NCBI GenBank assembly: GCA_018725345.1
Contig: QLUI01000010.1
Span: 1-15,069, forward strand
Source of the DNA: Bacillota bacterium
GTDB taxonomy: Bacteria; Bacillota; Dethiobacteria; Dethiobacterales; Dethiobacteraceae
DNA length: 15,069 nucleotides
Reading direction: 5' to 3'
Shown here: in pieces, positions 7,200-13,355 of the stretch
Numbering within the stretch: position 1 is the first letter of the stretch
Layout of the letters: every line of letters begins with the position of its first letter
The notes under the pieces: generated by a model
Told to the model about the DNA's origin: nothing
The model's input: the letters and a program-made list of their open reading frames with translations, nothing else
Database searches by the model: none
Program-made: the position numbers and the translations under genes

Positions 7200-7834
7200 A
7201 ACCTATCCCTCCTCTCCTTCCTATTTAGATGTACTGTTGGTCGGAAAAGTTCCTCTTTCTTGAGATAAAGATCACGCAGCCTTGCTCTTGCCCTGTTCAA
7301 CCGGGACTTTACCGTCCCACCGTTTATATTGAGAATCTGGGCTATTTCTTCGTAGCTGTACCCTTCCATGTCCCGTAACACCAGCACTATCCGTTGCGAA
7401 GCAGGAAGCATGCTCAGCAGTGTCTTAATTTCAGCTTCCGTTTCTTGAGATAAAGCTGTATCTAACGGATCAGACGCTTCTGCAGGGAGAGTAAGTAGCA
7501 ATTGCCCGTCTTCGGTATTGAGAGGCTTGTCAAGAGAGAGTAGTTGAGGACGTCTAGCTTGCCTCCTCTGCTCATCCAAGCAGGTGTTTGTCACAATTCT
7601 GTAGAGCCAGGTTGAAAACTGCGCCTGACCATTAAACGAAGACAAAGCACGGAAAGCTTTAAGAAAAGCCTCCTGAGCCAAATCTGCAGCATCATCCTGG
7701 TTTCCCACCATCCGGAAACAGAGAGCGTATACTTTTTTTTCATAGCGCTGCATCAGTCTATCGTAGGCCGAGAGGTCCCCGCGCTTGCACAAACTAATAA
7801 GTACTTTTTCATCTGTTTCCAAAAAATCACCCAC
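7196..7834 (-). CDS. ECF-type RNA polymerase sigma factor
   Basis: This is a group IV (extracytoplasmic function) sigma factor of 212 residues. Region 2 spans about residues 22-92, with the core-binding helix around NQDDAADLAQEAFLKAF (45-61) and the -10-recognition part FSTWLYRIVTNTCLDEQRR (73-91). Region 4 (about 138-190) has the helix-turn-helix YEEIAQILNINGGTVKSRL (161-179), which reads the -35 element. It is most like the SigW/RpoE class, but the subgroup cannot be fixed by eye. The start is GTG at 7834 with a poor ribosome site. The gap to ribH is about 25 bases with no terminator, so it is probably at least partly transcribed from the riboflavin promoter. It overlaps its anti-sigma gene by 4 bases. 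Confidence 0.94.
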   Translation of the reverse strand: MGDFLETDEKVLISLCKRGDLSAYDRLMQRYEKKVYALCFRMVGNQDDAADLAQEAFLKAFRALSSFNGQAQFSTWLYRIVTNTCLDEQRRQARRPQLLSLDKPLNTEDGQLLLTLPAEASDPLDTALSQETEAEIKTLLSMLPASQRIVLVLRDMEGYSYEEIAQILNINGGTVKSRLNRARARLRDLYLKKEELFRPTVHLNRKERRDRL

Positions 7835-7859
7835 TTCTGGACGATCATAAGCTGATTGT

Positions 7860-8330
7860 CTAACCGACCTTCCTTAAAAGATCTGCCATTTCAATAGCAC
7901 TGACAGCCGCATCCCAGCCTTTATTGCCTGCCTTCGTGCCGGCACGCTCAATAGCCTGCTCCAACGTATCGCAGGTGATAATCCCAAAAATAGTCGGCAC
8001 ACTAGTGTCTAGTGAAACTTTAGCAATGCCTTTGGCTACTTCGCTGGAAACATATTCAAAATGAGGGGTAGCCCCACGAATTATTGCGCCAAGACAAATT
8101 ACCGCGTCATAGCGCTTGCTAGCTGCCATTTTCTGTGCCACCAGCGGCACCTCAAACGCACCGGGCACCCAGGCCACCTCAATATTTTCTTCTGCCGCAT
8201 CATGGCGTTTAAGCGCATCCAAACAGCCGCTCAAAAGTTTACCGGTAATAAATTCGTTAAACCTACCAACCACAATGCCAAAGCTATAATCCCGTGCAAT
8301 TAATTGACCTTCATACAGTTTCACCAACAA
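7860..8330 (-). CDS. ribH: 6,7-dimethyl-8-ribityllumazine synthase
   Basis: RibH condenses 5-amino-6-ribitylaminouracil with 3,4-dihydroxy-2-butanone 4-phosphate to give lumazine, the substrate of RibE. The 156-residue protein shows the family motifs FNEFIT (24-29), WVPGAFEVP (54-62), GAIIRGATPHFEYV (81-94, including the catalytic H90) and GNKGWDAA (135-142). The start codon is uncertain. A TTG-TTG-GTG cluster occupies 8330-8322 behind an AGGAGG, and the second TTG (8327) gives the best spacing. It is the last riboflavin gene of the operon. Riboflavin synthases and lumazine synthases often form a capsid-like complex, but that cannot be judged here. Confidence 0.96.
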   Translation of the reverse strand: MLVKLYEGQLIARDYSFGIVVGRFNEFITGKLLSGCLDALKRHDAAEENIEVAWVPGAFEVPLVAQKMAASKRYDAVICLGAIIRGATPHFEYVSSEVAKGIAKVSLDTSVPTIFGIITCDTLEQAIERAGTKAGNKGWDAAVSAIEMADLLRKVG

Positions 8331-8361
8331 ATTCGCCTCCTCTGGATAAGCTTTCCTGCCT

Positions 8362-9567
8362 TTACAGGCAGCGCTTTGTCAATATATGACCAAGTTTTTG
8401 CTTCTTTGTATCCAAGTAGTCTTGATTATACCGGCAGGGTAGTATTTCAATGGGAACACGCTCCAACAAAGTCAGACCGTAGCCTTCCAAACCTCTTATT
8501 TTCCTAGGGTTGTTAGTCAGCAACCGAATTTGACGCACGCCCAAATCTACCAGAATTTGTGCGCCCACGCCGTAATCACGCAAATCAGGCGCGAAGCCCA
8601 ACTCCTCATTGGCTTCCACAGTATCTTTACCTGCATCCTGCAACGCGTAAGCCCTGATTTTATTAACTAAACCGATGCCGCGTCCTTCTTGACGCATATA
8701 TATTACCACCCCGCATCCTTCCTCTTCAATTAGCCTAAGAGCATTGGCCAGTTGAGAGCCACAGTCACACCGCTGCGAACCAAATACATCGCCAGTCATG
8801 CATTCGGAATGAACGCGAACCAGCACCGGAACTTCCGGATTAATCTCGCCTTTCACAATAGCCAGATGTTCATGCTTGTCCACATTGTTTTCATAAGCAA
8901 TAATCCTGAAATCGCCGTACTGAGTAGGCAGGTGCGCCTCAGCGGCACGGTGAACTAACTTTTCTTTTTGCATTCTGTACTTGATCAACTCAGCGATAGT
9001 AATAATCTTTAGCTCATGCTCCAAAATAAACTGCATGAGCTGCGGGACACGTGCCATGGTTCCATCTTCAGCCATAACCTCACAGATGACGCCTGCAGGA
9101 TACAGCCCTGCCATAACTGCCAGGTCGACTGCTGCTTCCGTGTGGCCGGCGCGACGCAAAACGCCCCCCTCCATCGCCTTCAGTGGAAAAATATGACCGG
9201 GACGCCGCAAGTCACCCGGTTTTGTTTCCGGACAAATCAGCGCCTTGATCGTCTCAGCCCGCTCCCGCGCAGAAATTCCGGTGGTAGAATGGGTGGAATC
9301 AACCGATACTGTAAACGCGGTGAAATAGGCATCCGTGTTGTTTGCCACCATGGGAGGAAGTTCCAACTGGTTAGCTCGCTGTGCTTCCAGCGGAGCACAA
9401 ATCAGCCCGCGGCCATATTTTGCCATAAAGTTAATGGCTTCCGGCGTCACTTTTTCTGCCGCCATCAATAGATCGCCCTCGTTTTCCCTATCTTCGTCGT
9501 CCACAGCCACAATCATCTTACCCAGTCGCAGATCTTCAAGCGCTTCTTCAATTGTATTGAATTTCAC
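8362..9567 (-). CDS. ribBA: Bifunctional DHBP synthase / GTP cyclohydrolase II
   Basis: This fused enzyme supplies both precursors of riboflavin. The N-terminal domain (about 1-200) makes 3,4-dihydroxy-2-butanone 4-phosphate from ribulose-5-phosphate, with the acidic loop DDEDRENEGD (23-32) and the HTEAAVDL segment including H142. The C-terminal domain (about 205-401) opens GTP, with the zinc ligands C256, C267 and C269 in HSECMTGDVFGSQRCDCGSQ and the MRQEGRGIGL motif (291-300). Both domains keep their catalytic residues. The start is GTG at 9567, with AGGAG ten bases upstream. It lies 18 bases from ribE and 31 from ribH in the standard Firmicute ribD-ribE-ribBA-ribH order. Confidence 0.97.
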   Translation of the reverse strand: MKFNTIEEALEDLRLGKMIVAVDDEDRENEGDLLMAAEKVTPEAINFMAKYGRGLICAPLEAQRANQLELPPMVANNTDAYFTAFTVSVDSTHSTTGISARERAETIKALICPETKPGDLRRPGHIFPLKAMEGGVLRRAGHTEAAVDLAVMAGLYPAGVICEVMAEDGTMARVPQLMQFILEHELKIITIAELIKYRMQKEKLVHRAAEAHLPTQYGDFRIIAYENNVDKHEHLAIVKGEINPEVPVLVRVHSECMTGDVFGSQRCDCGSQLANALRLIEEEGCGVVIYMRQEGRGIGLVNKIRAYALQDAGKDTVEANEELGFAPDLRDYGVGAQILVDLGVRQIRLLTNNPRKIRGLEGYGLTLLERVPIEILPCRYNQDYLDTKKQKLGHILTKRCL

Positions 9568-9585
9568 AAAAAGCTCACTCCTTGT

Positions 9586-10239
9586 TTATTGAAGAAACCC
9601 GGTCTTCATTAAAAAATCCACGGAAATATCTTCTTTTTGTTTTTCATCCCGCTGAGCAAAAAGCAGGCGCTCCACATATTTGCCGATCAAGTCATTTTCC
9701 AGGTTAACTTTCTCCCCTTCTCTTTTCCTGCCCAGAGTAGTGTGGGAAACGGTATGAGGAATCACGGAAACAGAAAACCAGTCTAAACCCGTGTCTGCCA
9801 CAGTCAGCGAAATTCCGTCTACAGCAACGCTCCCCTTGGAGATGATGTAGCGCAAAACTTCAGACGGAGCGCTAAAACGAAAAAGTACTGCGTTTCCTTC
9901 CAAGCGACGTTCTGCAATACGGCCGACTCCGTCCACATGGCCGCTTACCAGATGGCCGCCAAGGCGACCGCCTAAGGTTAGCGCACGTTCCAAATTCACC
10001 GAATCACCGGGCTTAAGTTCCATTAAATTGCTCCTGCGCAACGTTTCCGGCATCACATCAACCGCAAACTCCCGAGCTGAAAAAGAAACTACTGTAAGAC
10101 AGACACCATTTACGGAGAGACTATCCCCCAGCTTCACGTCAGTCAAGACTGTCTGGGCATACATCTGCAACTGCGCTGTGCCAACCCGCACAGACAACAG
10201 TTTTACCAATCCCAATTCTTCCACTATACCAGTAAACAT
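9586..10239 (-). CDS. ribE: Riboflavin synthase alpha chain
   Basis: This enzyme dismutates two 6,7-dimethyl-8-ribityllumazine molecules to riboflavin and the pyrimidinedione recycled by RibH. The true start is taken as ATG at 10239, giving the invariant N-terminus MFTGIVEELG and 217 residues, with GGAGG just ahead. The longer frame beginning at 10332 would run back into ribD and has no family counterpart. Two homologous beta-barrel halves are visible, each ending in a VNLE motif (ERAL in the first, NDLIGKYVERL in the second). GGHLVSGHVDGVG marks the start of the second barrel. It lies 14 bases after ribD within the riboflavin operon. Confidence 0.96.
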   Translation of the reverse strand: MFTGIVEELGLVKLLSVRVGTAQLQMYAQTVLTDVKLGDSLSVNGVCLTVVSFSAREFAVDVMPETLRRSNLMELKPGDSVNLERALTLGGRLGGHLVSGHVDGVGRIAERRLEGNAVLFRFSAPSEVLRYIISKGSVAVDGISLTVADTGLDWFSVSVIPHTVSHTTLGRKREGEKVNLENDLIGKYVERLLFAQRDEKQKEDISVDFLMKTGFLQ

Positions 10240-10253
10240 GACGCCTCCTATCG

Positions 10254-11357
10254 CTACTTGGGATAAACAAGATATCCTGTAATCAAAAGATCTGCTTGAT
10301 AACGGTTTATTTCTATATCCCTCACCTGCCACGCTTCTTCCACAGTCGCCACCCCTTCTCCGCCTACCGGAGACGGCGCGCCGTTACCTCCAAACAATAG
10401 TGGAGCAATAAAGATATTCACTTTGTCAACTAAGCCATGTTCCAGTAGGGAATAGTTAAGGTTACTGCCTCCTTCCACTAACACCGATATGATTTCGCGG
10501 CGACTGAGTTCATCCATAACGGCAGGCAGCGGCACAAAACCCTTAAGGTCCGGGGCAAGCCTCACTAAAGTGACACCGCTTGCCTGCAAAGCAGCAACTC
10601 GTTCTTCCGGTGCGCTATCTGTAACAAAAATCAAAGTATTCTCCGGCTGTTTTGCAACCACCACGGCAGTCAGCGGAGTTCTTGCCTTACTATCAATAAT
10701 TACACGCAAAGGATTTCTGCCGCCCTCTGGCAGACGCACTGTCAAACGTGGGTTGTCGGCCAGCAACGTGCCAATACCGACCATTATTGCATCGTGCTGG
10801 CGCCTAAGTAGATGAGCATATTCCCGGGAACGCTGACCAGAAATCCAGCGTGAAGCTTTGGTACGAGTAGCAATTTTACCATCTAGTGTCATGGCAGCTT
10901 TCATCGTTACAAAAGGACGTCCTACAGTAATGTACTTGACGAAAGCTTCATTCAGTCGCGCAGCCTTCTCCTCTAAAACACCTGTTTTTAGCTTGAGACC
11001 TGCGTCCTCCAGTCGGGCAAGCCCCCGTCCATTAACAAGAGGATTTGGGTCACGCATGCTGACCACAACTTTCCGGATGCCAGCCGCAATAATCCGTTCG
11101 GTGCAAGGCGGCGTTCTTCCCGTATGAGAACATGGTTCCAATGTTACATAAAGGGTGGCTCCATCTGCCTCGGCTCCCGCCTCTTCCAGAGCAATAATTT
11201 CCGCATGAGCCCCGCCCGCTAGCTGGTGATACCCTGTGCCGATTATTTCACCATCCTTTACCAACACTGCACCTACCATGGGATTTGGACTGGTGCTGCC
11301 AAGGCCCTGCGCCGCCAAATTCAACGCCAGTCGCATATAGTGCTGGTCTACTTCCAT
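10254..11357 (-). CDS. ribD: Bifunctional riboflavin deaminase/reductase RibD
   Basis: RibD deaminates the pyrimidine made by GTP cyclohydrolase II and then reduces its ribosyl side chain with NADPH. The N-terminal deaminase domain (about 1-145) has the zinc site HAE (H51, E53) and PCSHTGRTPPC (C76, C85). The reductase domain (about 148-367) has KAAMTLDGKIA (153-163) and the VEGGSNL motif. The start chosen is ATG at 11357, with GAAGAGGTG upstream at proper spacing. The frame can be read back to a TTG at 11405, but that falls inside the inserted repeat and adds residues foreign to the family. It is the first gene after the FMN riboswitch, separated from it by the 130-bp repeat. Confidence 0.96.
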   Translation of the reverse strand: MEVDQHYMRLALNLAAQGLGSTSPNPMVGAVLVKDGEIIGTGYHQLAGGAHAEIIALEEAGAEADGATLYVTLEPCSHTGRTPPCTERIIAAGIRKVVVSMRDPNPLVNGRGLARLEDAGLKLKTGVLEEKAARLNEAFVKYITVGRPFVTMKAAMTLDGKIATRTKASRWISGQRSREYAHLLRRQHDAIMVGIGTLLADNPRLTVRLPEGGRNPLRVIIDSKARTPLTAVVVAKQPENTLIFVTDSAPEERVAALQASGVTLVRLAPDLKGFVPLPAVMDELSRREIISVLVEGGSNLNYSLLEHGLVDKVNIFIAPLLFGGNGAPSPVGGEGVATVEEAWQVRDIEINRYQADLLITGYLVYPK

Positions 11358-11385
11358 TTCAGCAAACACCTCTTCTTTTTTAGGT

Positions 11386-11515
11386 AAGTGAACTCGTTTA
11401 AGCAAAGCTTAAACATCGGGGAATCAGGTGGAGAGTCTACTCCACCTGATTAAAAATTCCCACCTACGCTTCGCTTAGAGGTGGGGCCTTAACCCAAAAG
11501 AAAAACCAAGATAAA
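11386..11515 (-). repeat. 130-bp hairpin-rich repeat, right copy, in the rib leader
   Basis: This is the inverted partner of 25-154. The single difference (11472) lies in the apical triloop of hairpin 1, leaving the stem intact. In the direction of rib transcription the mRNA would form hairpin 1 (11485-11459) followed by a U-rich stretch (11456-11452), hairpin 2 (11449-11424) and hairpin 3 (11414-11396), before the ribD ribosome site. It begins immediately after the T-tract of the riboswitch terminator, so it appears to have been inserted there. Confidence 0.9.
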
Positions 11516-11540
11516 AACCCCGGGAGTTTCCCCAGGGTTT
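11513..11540 (-). terminator. FMN-riboswitch attenuator terminator
   Basis: On the minus strand AAACCCTGGG (11540-11531) pairs with CCCGGGGTTT (11524-11515), with a 6-base loop and one U-G pair, and it is followed by five T's. It lies about 20 bases past the riboswitch P1 stem, the expected position of the terminator formed when FMN is bound. Confidence 0.9.
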
Positions 11541-11559
11541 GATGGCATGGAAATAAACC

Positions 11560-11680
11560 TTCCTTCTTCCATCCAGACTATACTGTCGGCTCCGAAATAG
11601 CATCGGATCAGCCAATGGCTCGCGGGCTTTACCGCCGGTTAGGAATTGAAGGCGCAGCTTCTCACCTGTCCCTGAAGGAA
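11560..11680 (-). promoter_or_regulatory. FMN riboswitch (RFN element)
   Basis: This conserved aptamer precedes riboflavin genes and binds FMN. The P1 stem is TTCCTTC (11680-11674) with GAAGGAA (11566-11560). Internal conserved blocks include AACCGGCGGTAAAGCCCGCG, GAGCCGACAGTATAGTC and TGGATGGAAGAAGG. The P2 arm carries a somewhat longer variable hairpin (around GAAGCTGCGCCTTC). With a terminator directly downstream it should act by premature termination when FMN is abundant. An 81-codon frame across this region is not a gene. Confidence 0.96.
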
Positions 11681-11690
11681 CTACATTTAG

Positions 11691-11720
11691 ATTATACCAT
11701 ACCGAAGCCGTTGGCTTCAA
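11691..11720 (-). promoter_or_regulatory. Promoter of the riboflavin operon
   Basis: On the minus strand a perfect TATAAT (11696-11691) has an extended TGG ahead of it and TTGAAG (11720-11715) 18 bases upstream. The start would fall a few bases before the riboswitch. The spacer contains a perfect 6-bp dyad, GAAGCC-AAC-GGCTTC (11718-11704). The promoter lies only about 10 bases beyond the stop of the four-helix-bundle gene. Confidence 0.78.
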
Positions 11721-11728
11721 TCAAAGAA

Positions 11729-11749
11729 GTCAGGAGTCAGAAGTCAGAA
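11729..11749 (+). repeat. Three tandem 7-bp repeats, GTCAG(G/A)A
   Basis: Three heptamers in a row (GTCAGGA, GTCAGAA, GTCAGAA) cover the last codons and stop of the four-helix-bundle gene. From memory, heptamer runs of this kind are frequent at the 3' ends of S23-family genes. Confidence 0.7.
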
Positions 11750-12092
11750 TGCTTCGCATGTATGCATCCAACATTTTGCTAACCTCTTGCAATAAAAATC
11801 TCTCATCTGAAATATCTGCAGATTTAAGATCTTCAGTAAGAATAAGATAGTATCGACATTCTTCAACAGAACCTTGTGCAATGTTGAGATATTTAGCTTT
11901 ATCAGCTTTACTACGTTTACGGAAACCTTCTGCGATATTCGCAGCTATTGATACTGCAGCACGTCTTAATTGAGATGTTAAGCCGTAAATCTCATACTTG
12001 GGGAACAATCCTGTAACACGATAAACAGCTAGAGTAAACGAATGAGCCTTTTGCCACACCAATAAGTCTTCAAAGGTTCCTATTTCTCTCAT
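11730..12092 (-). CDS. Four-helix-bundle protein, S23/IVP family
   Basis: This 120-residue, all-helical protein belongs to the family first found in intervening sequences of 23S rRNA genes and annotated as four-helix-bundle or S23 protein. Hallmarks are DLLVWQKAH near the N-terminus (9-17), the LTSQLRRAAVSIAANIAEGF block (38-57) and GSVEECRYYLILTEDL (74-89). Its molecular role is not established. It is a stand-alone gene here, not inside an rRNA gene. An AAGGGA ribosome site precedes the ATG at 12092. The C-terminal ILTSDS is encoded by the tandem heptamers at 11729-11749. It reads toward the riboflavin promoter with no obvious terminator between, so readthrough into the rib leader is possible. 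Confidence 0.88.
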   Translation of the reverse strand: MREIGTFEDLLVWQKAHSFTLAVYRVTGLFPKYEIYGLTSQLRRAAVSIAANIAEGFRKRSKADKAKYLNIAQGSVEECRYYLILTEDLKSADISDERFLLQEVSKMLDAYMRSILTSDS

Positions 12093-12127
12093 ATTAGATT
12101 CCCTTCTACATGAGTAATAGTAAATAA

Positions 12128-12262
12128 ATAGACACCTCCCAAAGGTCTATGACCCATCGCTAATCTGTGGTATAATCCACACGTGCTCTATGGCACACAA
12201 AGCATCTAAAAATGCATTTATCGGAGACTGAATCTCCCTGAGCGAACGGATGAGGTGTCTAT
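12128..12262 (+). promoter_or_regulatory. Leader of the mobile-family gene: inverted repeat, promoter, small hairpins
   Basis: An 11-bp inverted repeat, ATAGACACCTC (12128-12138) and GAGGTGTCTAT (12252-12262), frames the region. The right arm contains the ribosome site GAGGTG and abuts the ATG. Between them lies an extended -10 promoter (TGGTATAAT, ending at 12176, with a poor -35 around 12148-12153). Three short dyads follow: GTGC/GCAC (12183-12196), GCAT/ATGC (12202-12215) and GGAGA/TCTCC (12223-12237). A transcript from this promoter lacks the left arm, whereas readthrough transcripts from upstream contain both arms. Confidence 0.55.
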
Positions 12263-13237
12263 ATGAAGATTATAGAGAAATATCAAGATAAAATCAATGG
12301 AGTTCTAAGTACCTTTGACAGGATAATTATCAAAGGCCATATCCGACAGTTCTATAGTCCATCAGGCAAACGTCATTTTTTGAGTGCCAATAATATTCTT
12401 TACAAGGATTTTGGCTCATATGCCAACAATGTAACCGAGCATTTAAAAAGTCATGTCAAACAACTGACTGATAATTTAAGCCGACCATACATTTACTTGA
12501 ATTCACCTAAAATATCTAAGGAATCCACTGCATTACAGGTGCTTAATGATAATCCTATAGAATCCGGATTAATTTGCACAATTTCCACAGTCGAGTTGTG
12601 TTCTTCTCTTCAAGTAGTACCAGATAAAGAAACTCAGAAACTGGAATTAAAAAACGTAAATCGCAAATGTATTTGCTTCTATTTCTACTTTCTTGATCCA
12701 GAGTTTGGTTTCATGCATGTAAAACTACAATCGTGGTTTCCTTTCATGATCCAGGTATATATAAACGCCAGGGAGTACCTGGCAAAAAAGCTTGATAAGG
12801 AAGGCATTGAATATAGACAATACGATAACAGTTTTGCATATATTTCGGATGTAGAAAGAGCACAGGAAATTGCCGACAAAATAGAGTCAGTCAAACTTAC
12901 CGGGAGGTTGGATGCAATAGCTTATAAGTTAAATCCATACTTATCCATCATACAGGACACATTTGGCATGGGGTATTATTGGTGCGTAGATCAGTGTGAG
13001 TACGCAACCGATATCATGTTTAATAACCGAGAAGATTTAGAGGAGATATATCCCTCTCTGGTTGAACATGCACTGGTCAATTTCAAGTGTGAAGATGTAA
13101 TGACTTTTTTGGGGCGAAAAATGCATCATGCATTTCAGGGAGAAGTAGTCTCCGATATTAAGAAACGTCCCCAAGGGATACGCATCAAACACAGAATGAA
13201 ATCAAACACCATTAAGATGTATGACAAATATAGGTAG
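12263..13237 (+). CDS. C-terminally truncated member of an uncharacterised multicopy (mobile-like) family
   Basis: I do not know a biochemical function for this 324-residue protein. From memory it matches a family of hypothetical proteins present in many copies in some clostridial, deltaproteobacterial and methanarchaeal genomes. These begin with an EKYQDKI...VLS-FDRIIIKG segment and carry FYFYFLDPEFGFMHVKLQSW (139-158), YYWCVDQCEYATDIMF (238-253), FLGRKMHHAFQGE (282-294) and IKHRMKSNTIKMYDKY (308-323). Relatives continue past this last motif with a VLRIETT segment and another hundred residues or more, whereas this copy stops right after DKYR. It is therefore probably a truncated, perhaps inactive, copy. 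Its codons look more AT-rich than those of the core genes. It has its own promoter and a structured leader, and lies on the strand opposite to the rib operon. Confidence 0.72.
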   Translation: MKIIEKYQDKINGVLSTFDRIIIKGHIRQFYSPSGKRHFLSANNILYKDFGSYANNVTEHLKSHVKQLTDNLSRPYIYLNSPKISKESTALQVLNDNPIESGLICTISTVELCSSLQVVPDKETQKLELKNVNRKCICFYFYFLDPEFGFMHVKLQSWFPFMIQVYINAREYLAKKLDKEGIEYRQYDNSFAYISDVERAQEIADKIESVKLTGRLDAIAYKLNPYLSIIQDTFGMGYYWCVDQCEYATDIMFNNREDLEEIYPSLVEHALVNFKCEDVMTFLGRKMHHAFQGEVVSDIKKRPQGIRIKHRMKSNTIKMYDKYR

Positions 13238-13309
13238 GACAATAATATAGATTGGAAAAATTGTCTATCTATAAAATTTCACGCTGTAGCACTAAACAAA
13301 GCATGTGGT

Positions 13310-13315
13310 TATAAT
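13310..13315 (+). promoter_or_regulatory. Probable -10 element of speD
   Basis: A TATAAT lies 40 bases ahead of the speD start, with TGTGGT just upstream resembling an extended -10. No good -35 hexamer is visible at 16-18 bases, so the assignment is tentative. Confidence 0.4.
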
Positions 13316-13355
13316 ATAAACTAGGGCGCAATTACTAAAACCCAGGATGTGAAAA

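Noticed and set aside
7835..7990. ECF-type autoregulatory promoter upstream of the sigma gene
   Set aside because: No convincing GGAAC/TGAAAC -35 paired with CGTC at the right distance could be found in the ribH 3' end.
9016..9471. 151-codon plus-strand frame
   Set aside because: It lies antisense within ribBA, has no ribosome site of note and shows no recognisable motifs.
10240..10332. N-terminal extension of ribE (248-residue version)
   Set aside because: It overlaps the end of ribD, and the conserved MFTGIVEE start with GGAGG lies at 10239.
11358..11405. N-terminal extension of ribD to a TTG at 11405
   Set aside because: The extra codons run into the inserted repeat and are foreign to the family. 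The ATG at 11357 has a good GAGGTG site and matches the usual RibD start.
11475..11720. 81-codon minus-strand frame
   Set aside because: It spans the riboswitch, its terminator and part of the repeat. No protein-like features are seen, and RNA conservation explains the sequence.
13238..13265. GACAAT...ATTGTC dyad after the mobile-family gene as a terminator
   Set aside because: The stem is only 6 bp with a 16-base loop and no T-tract.
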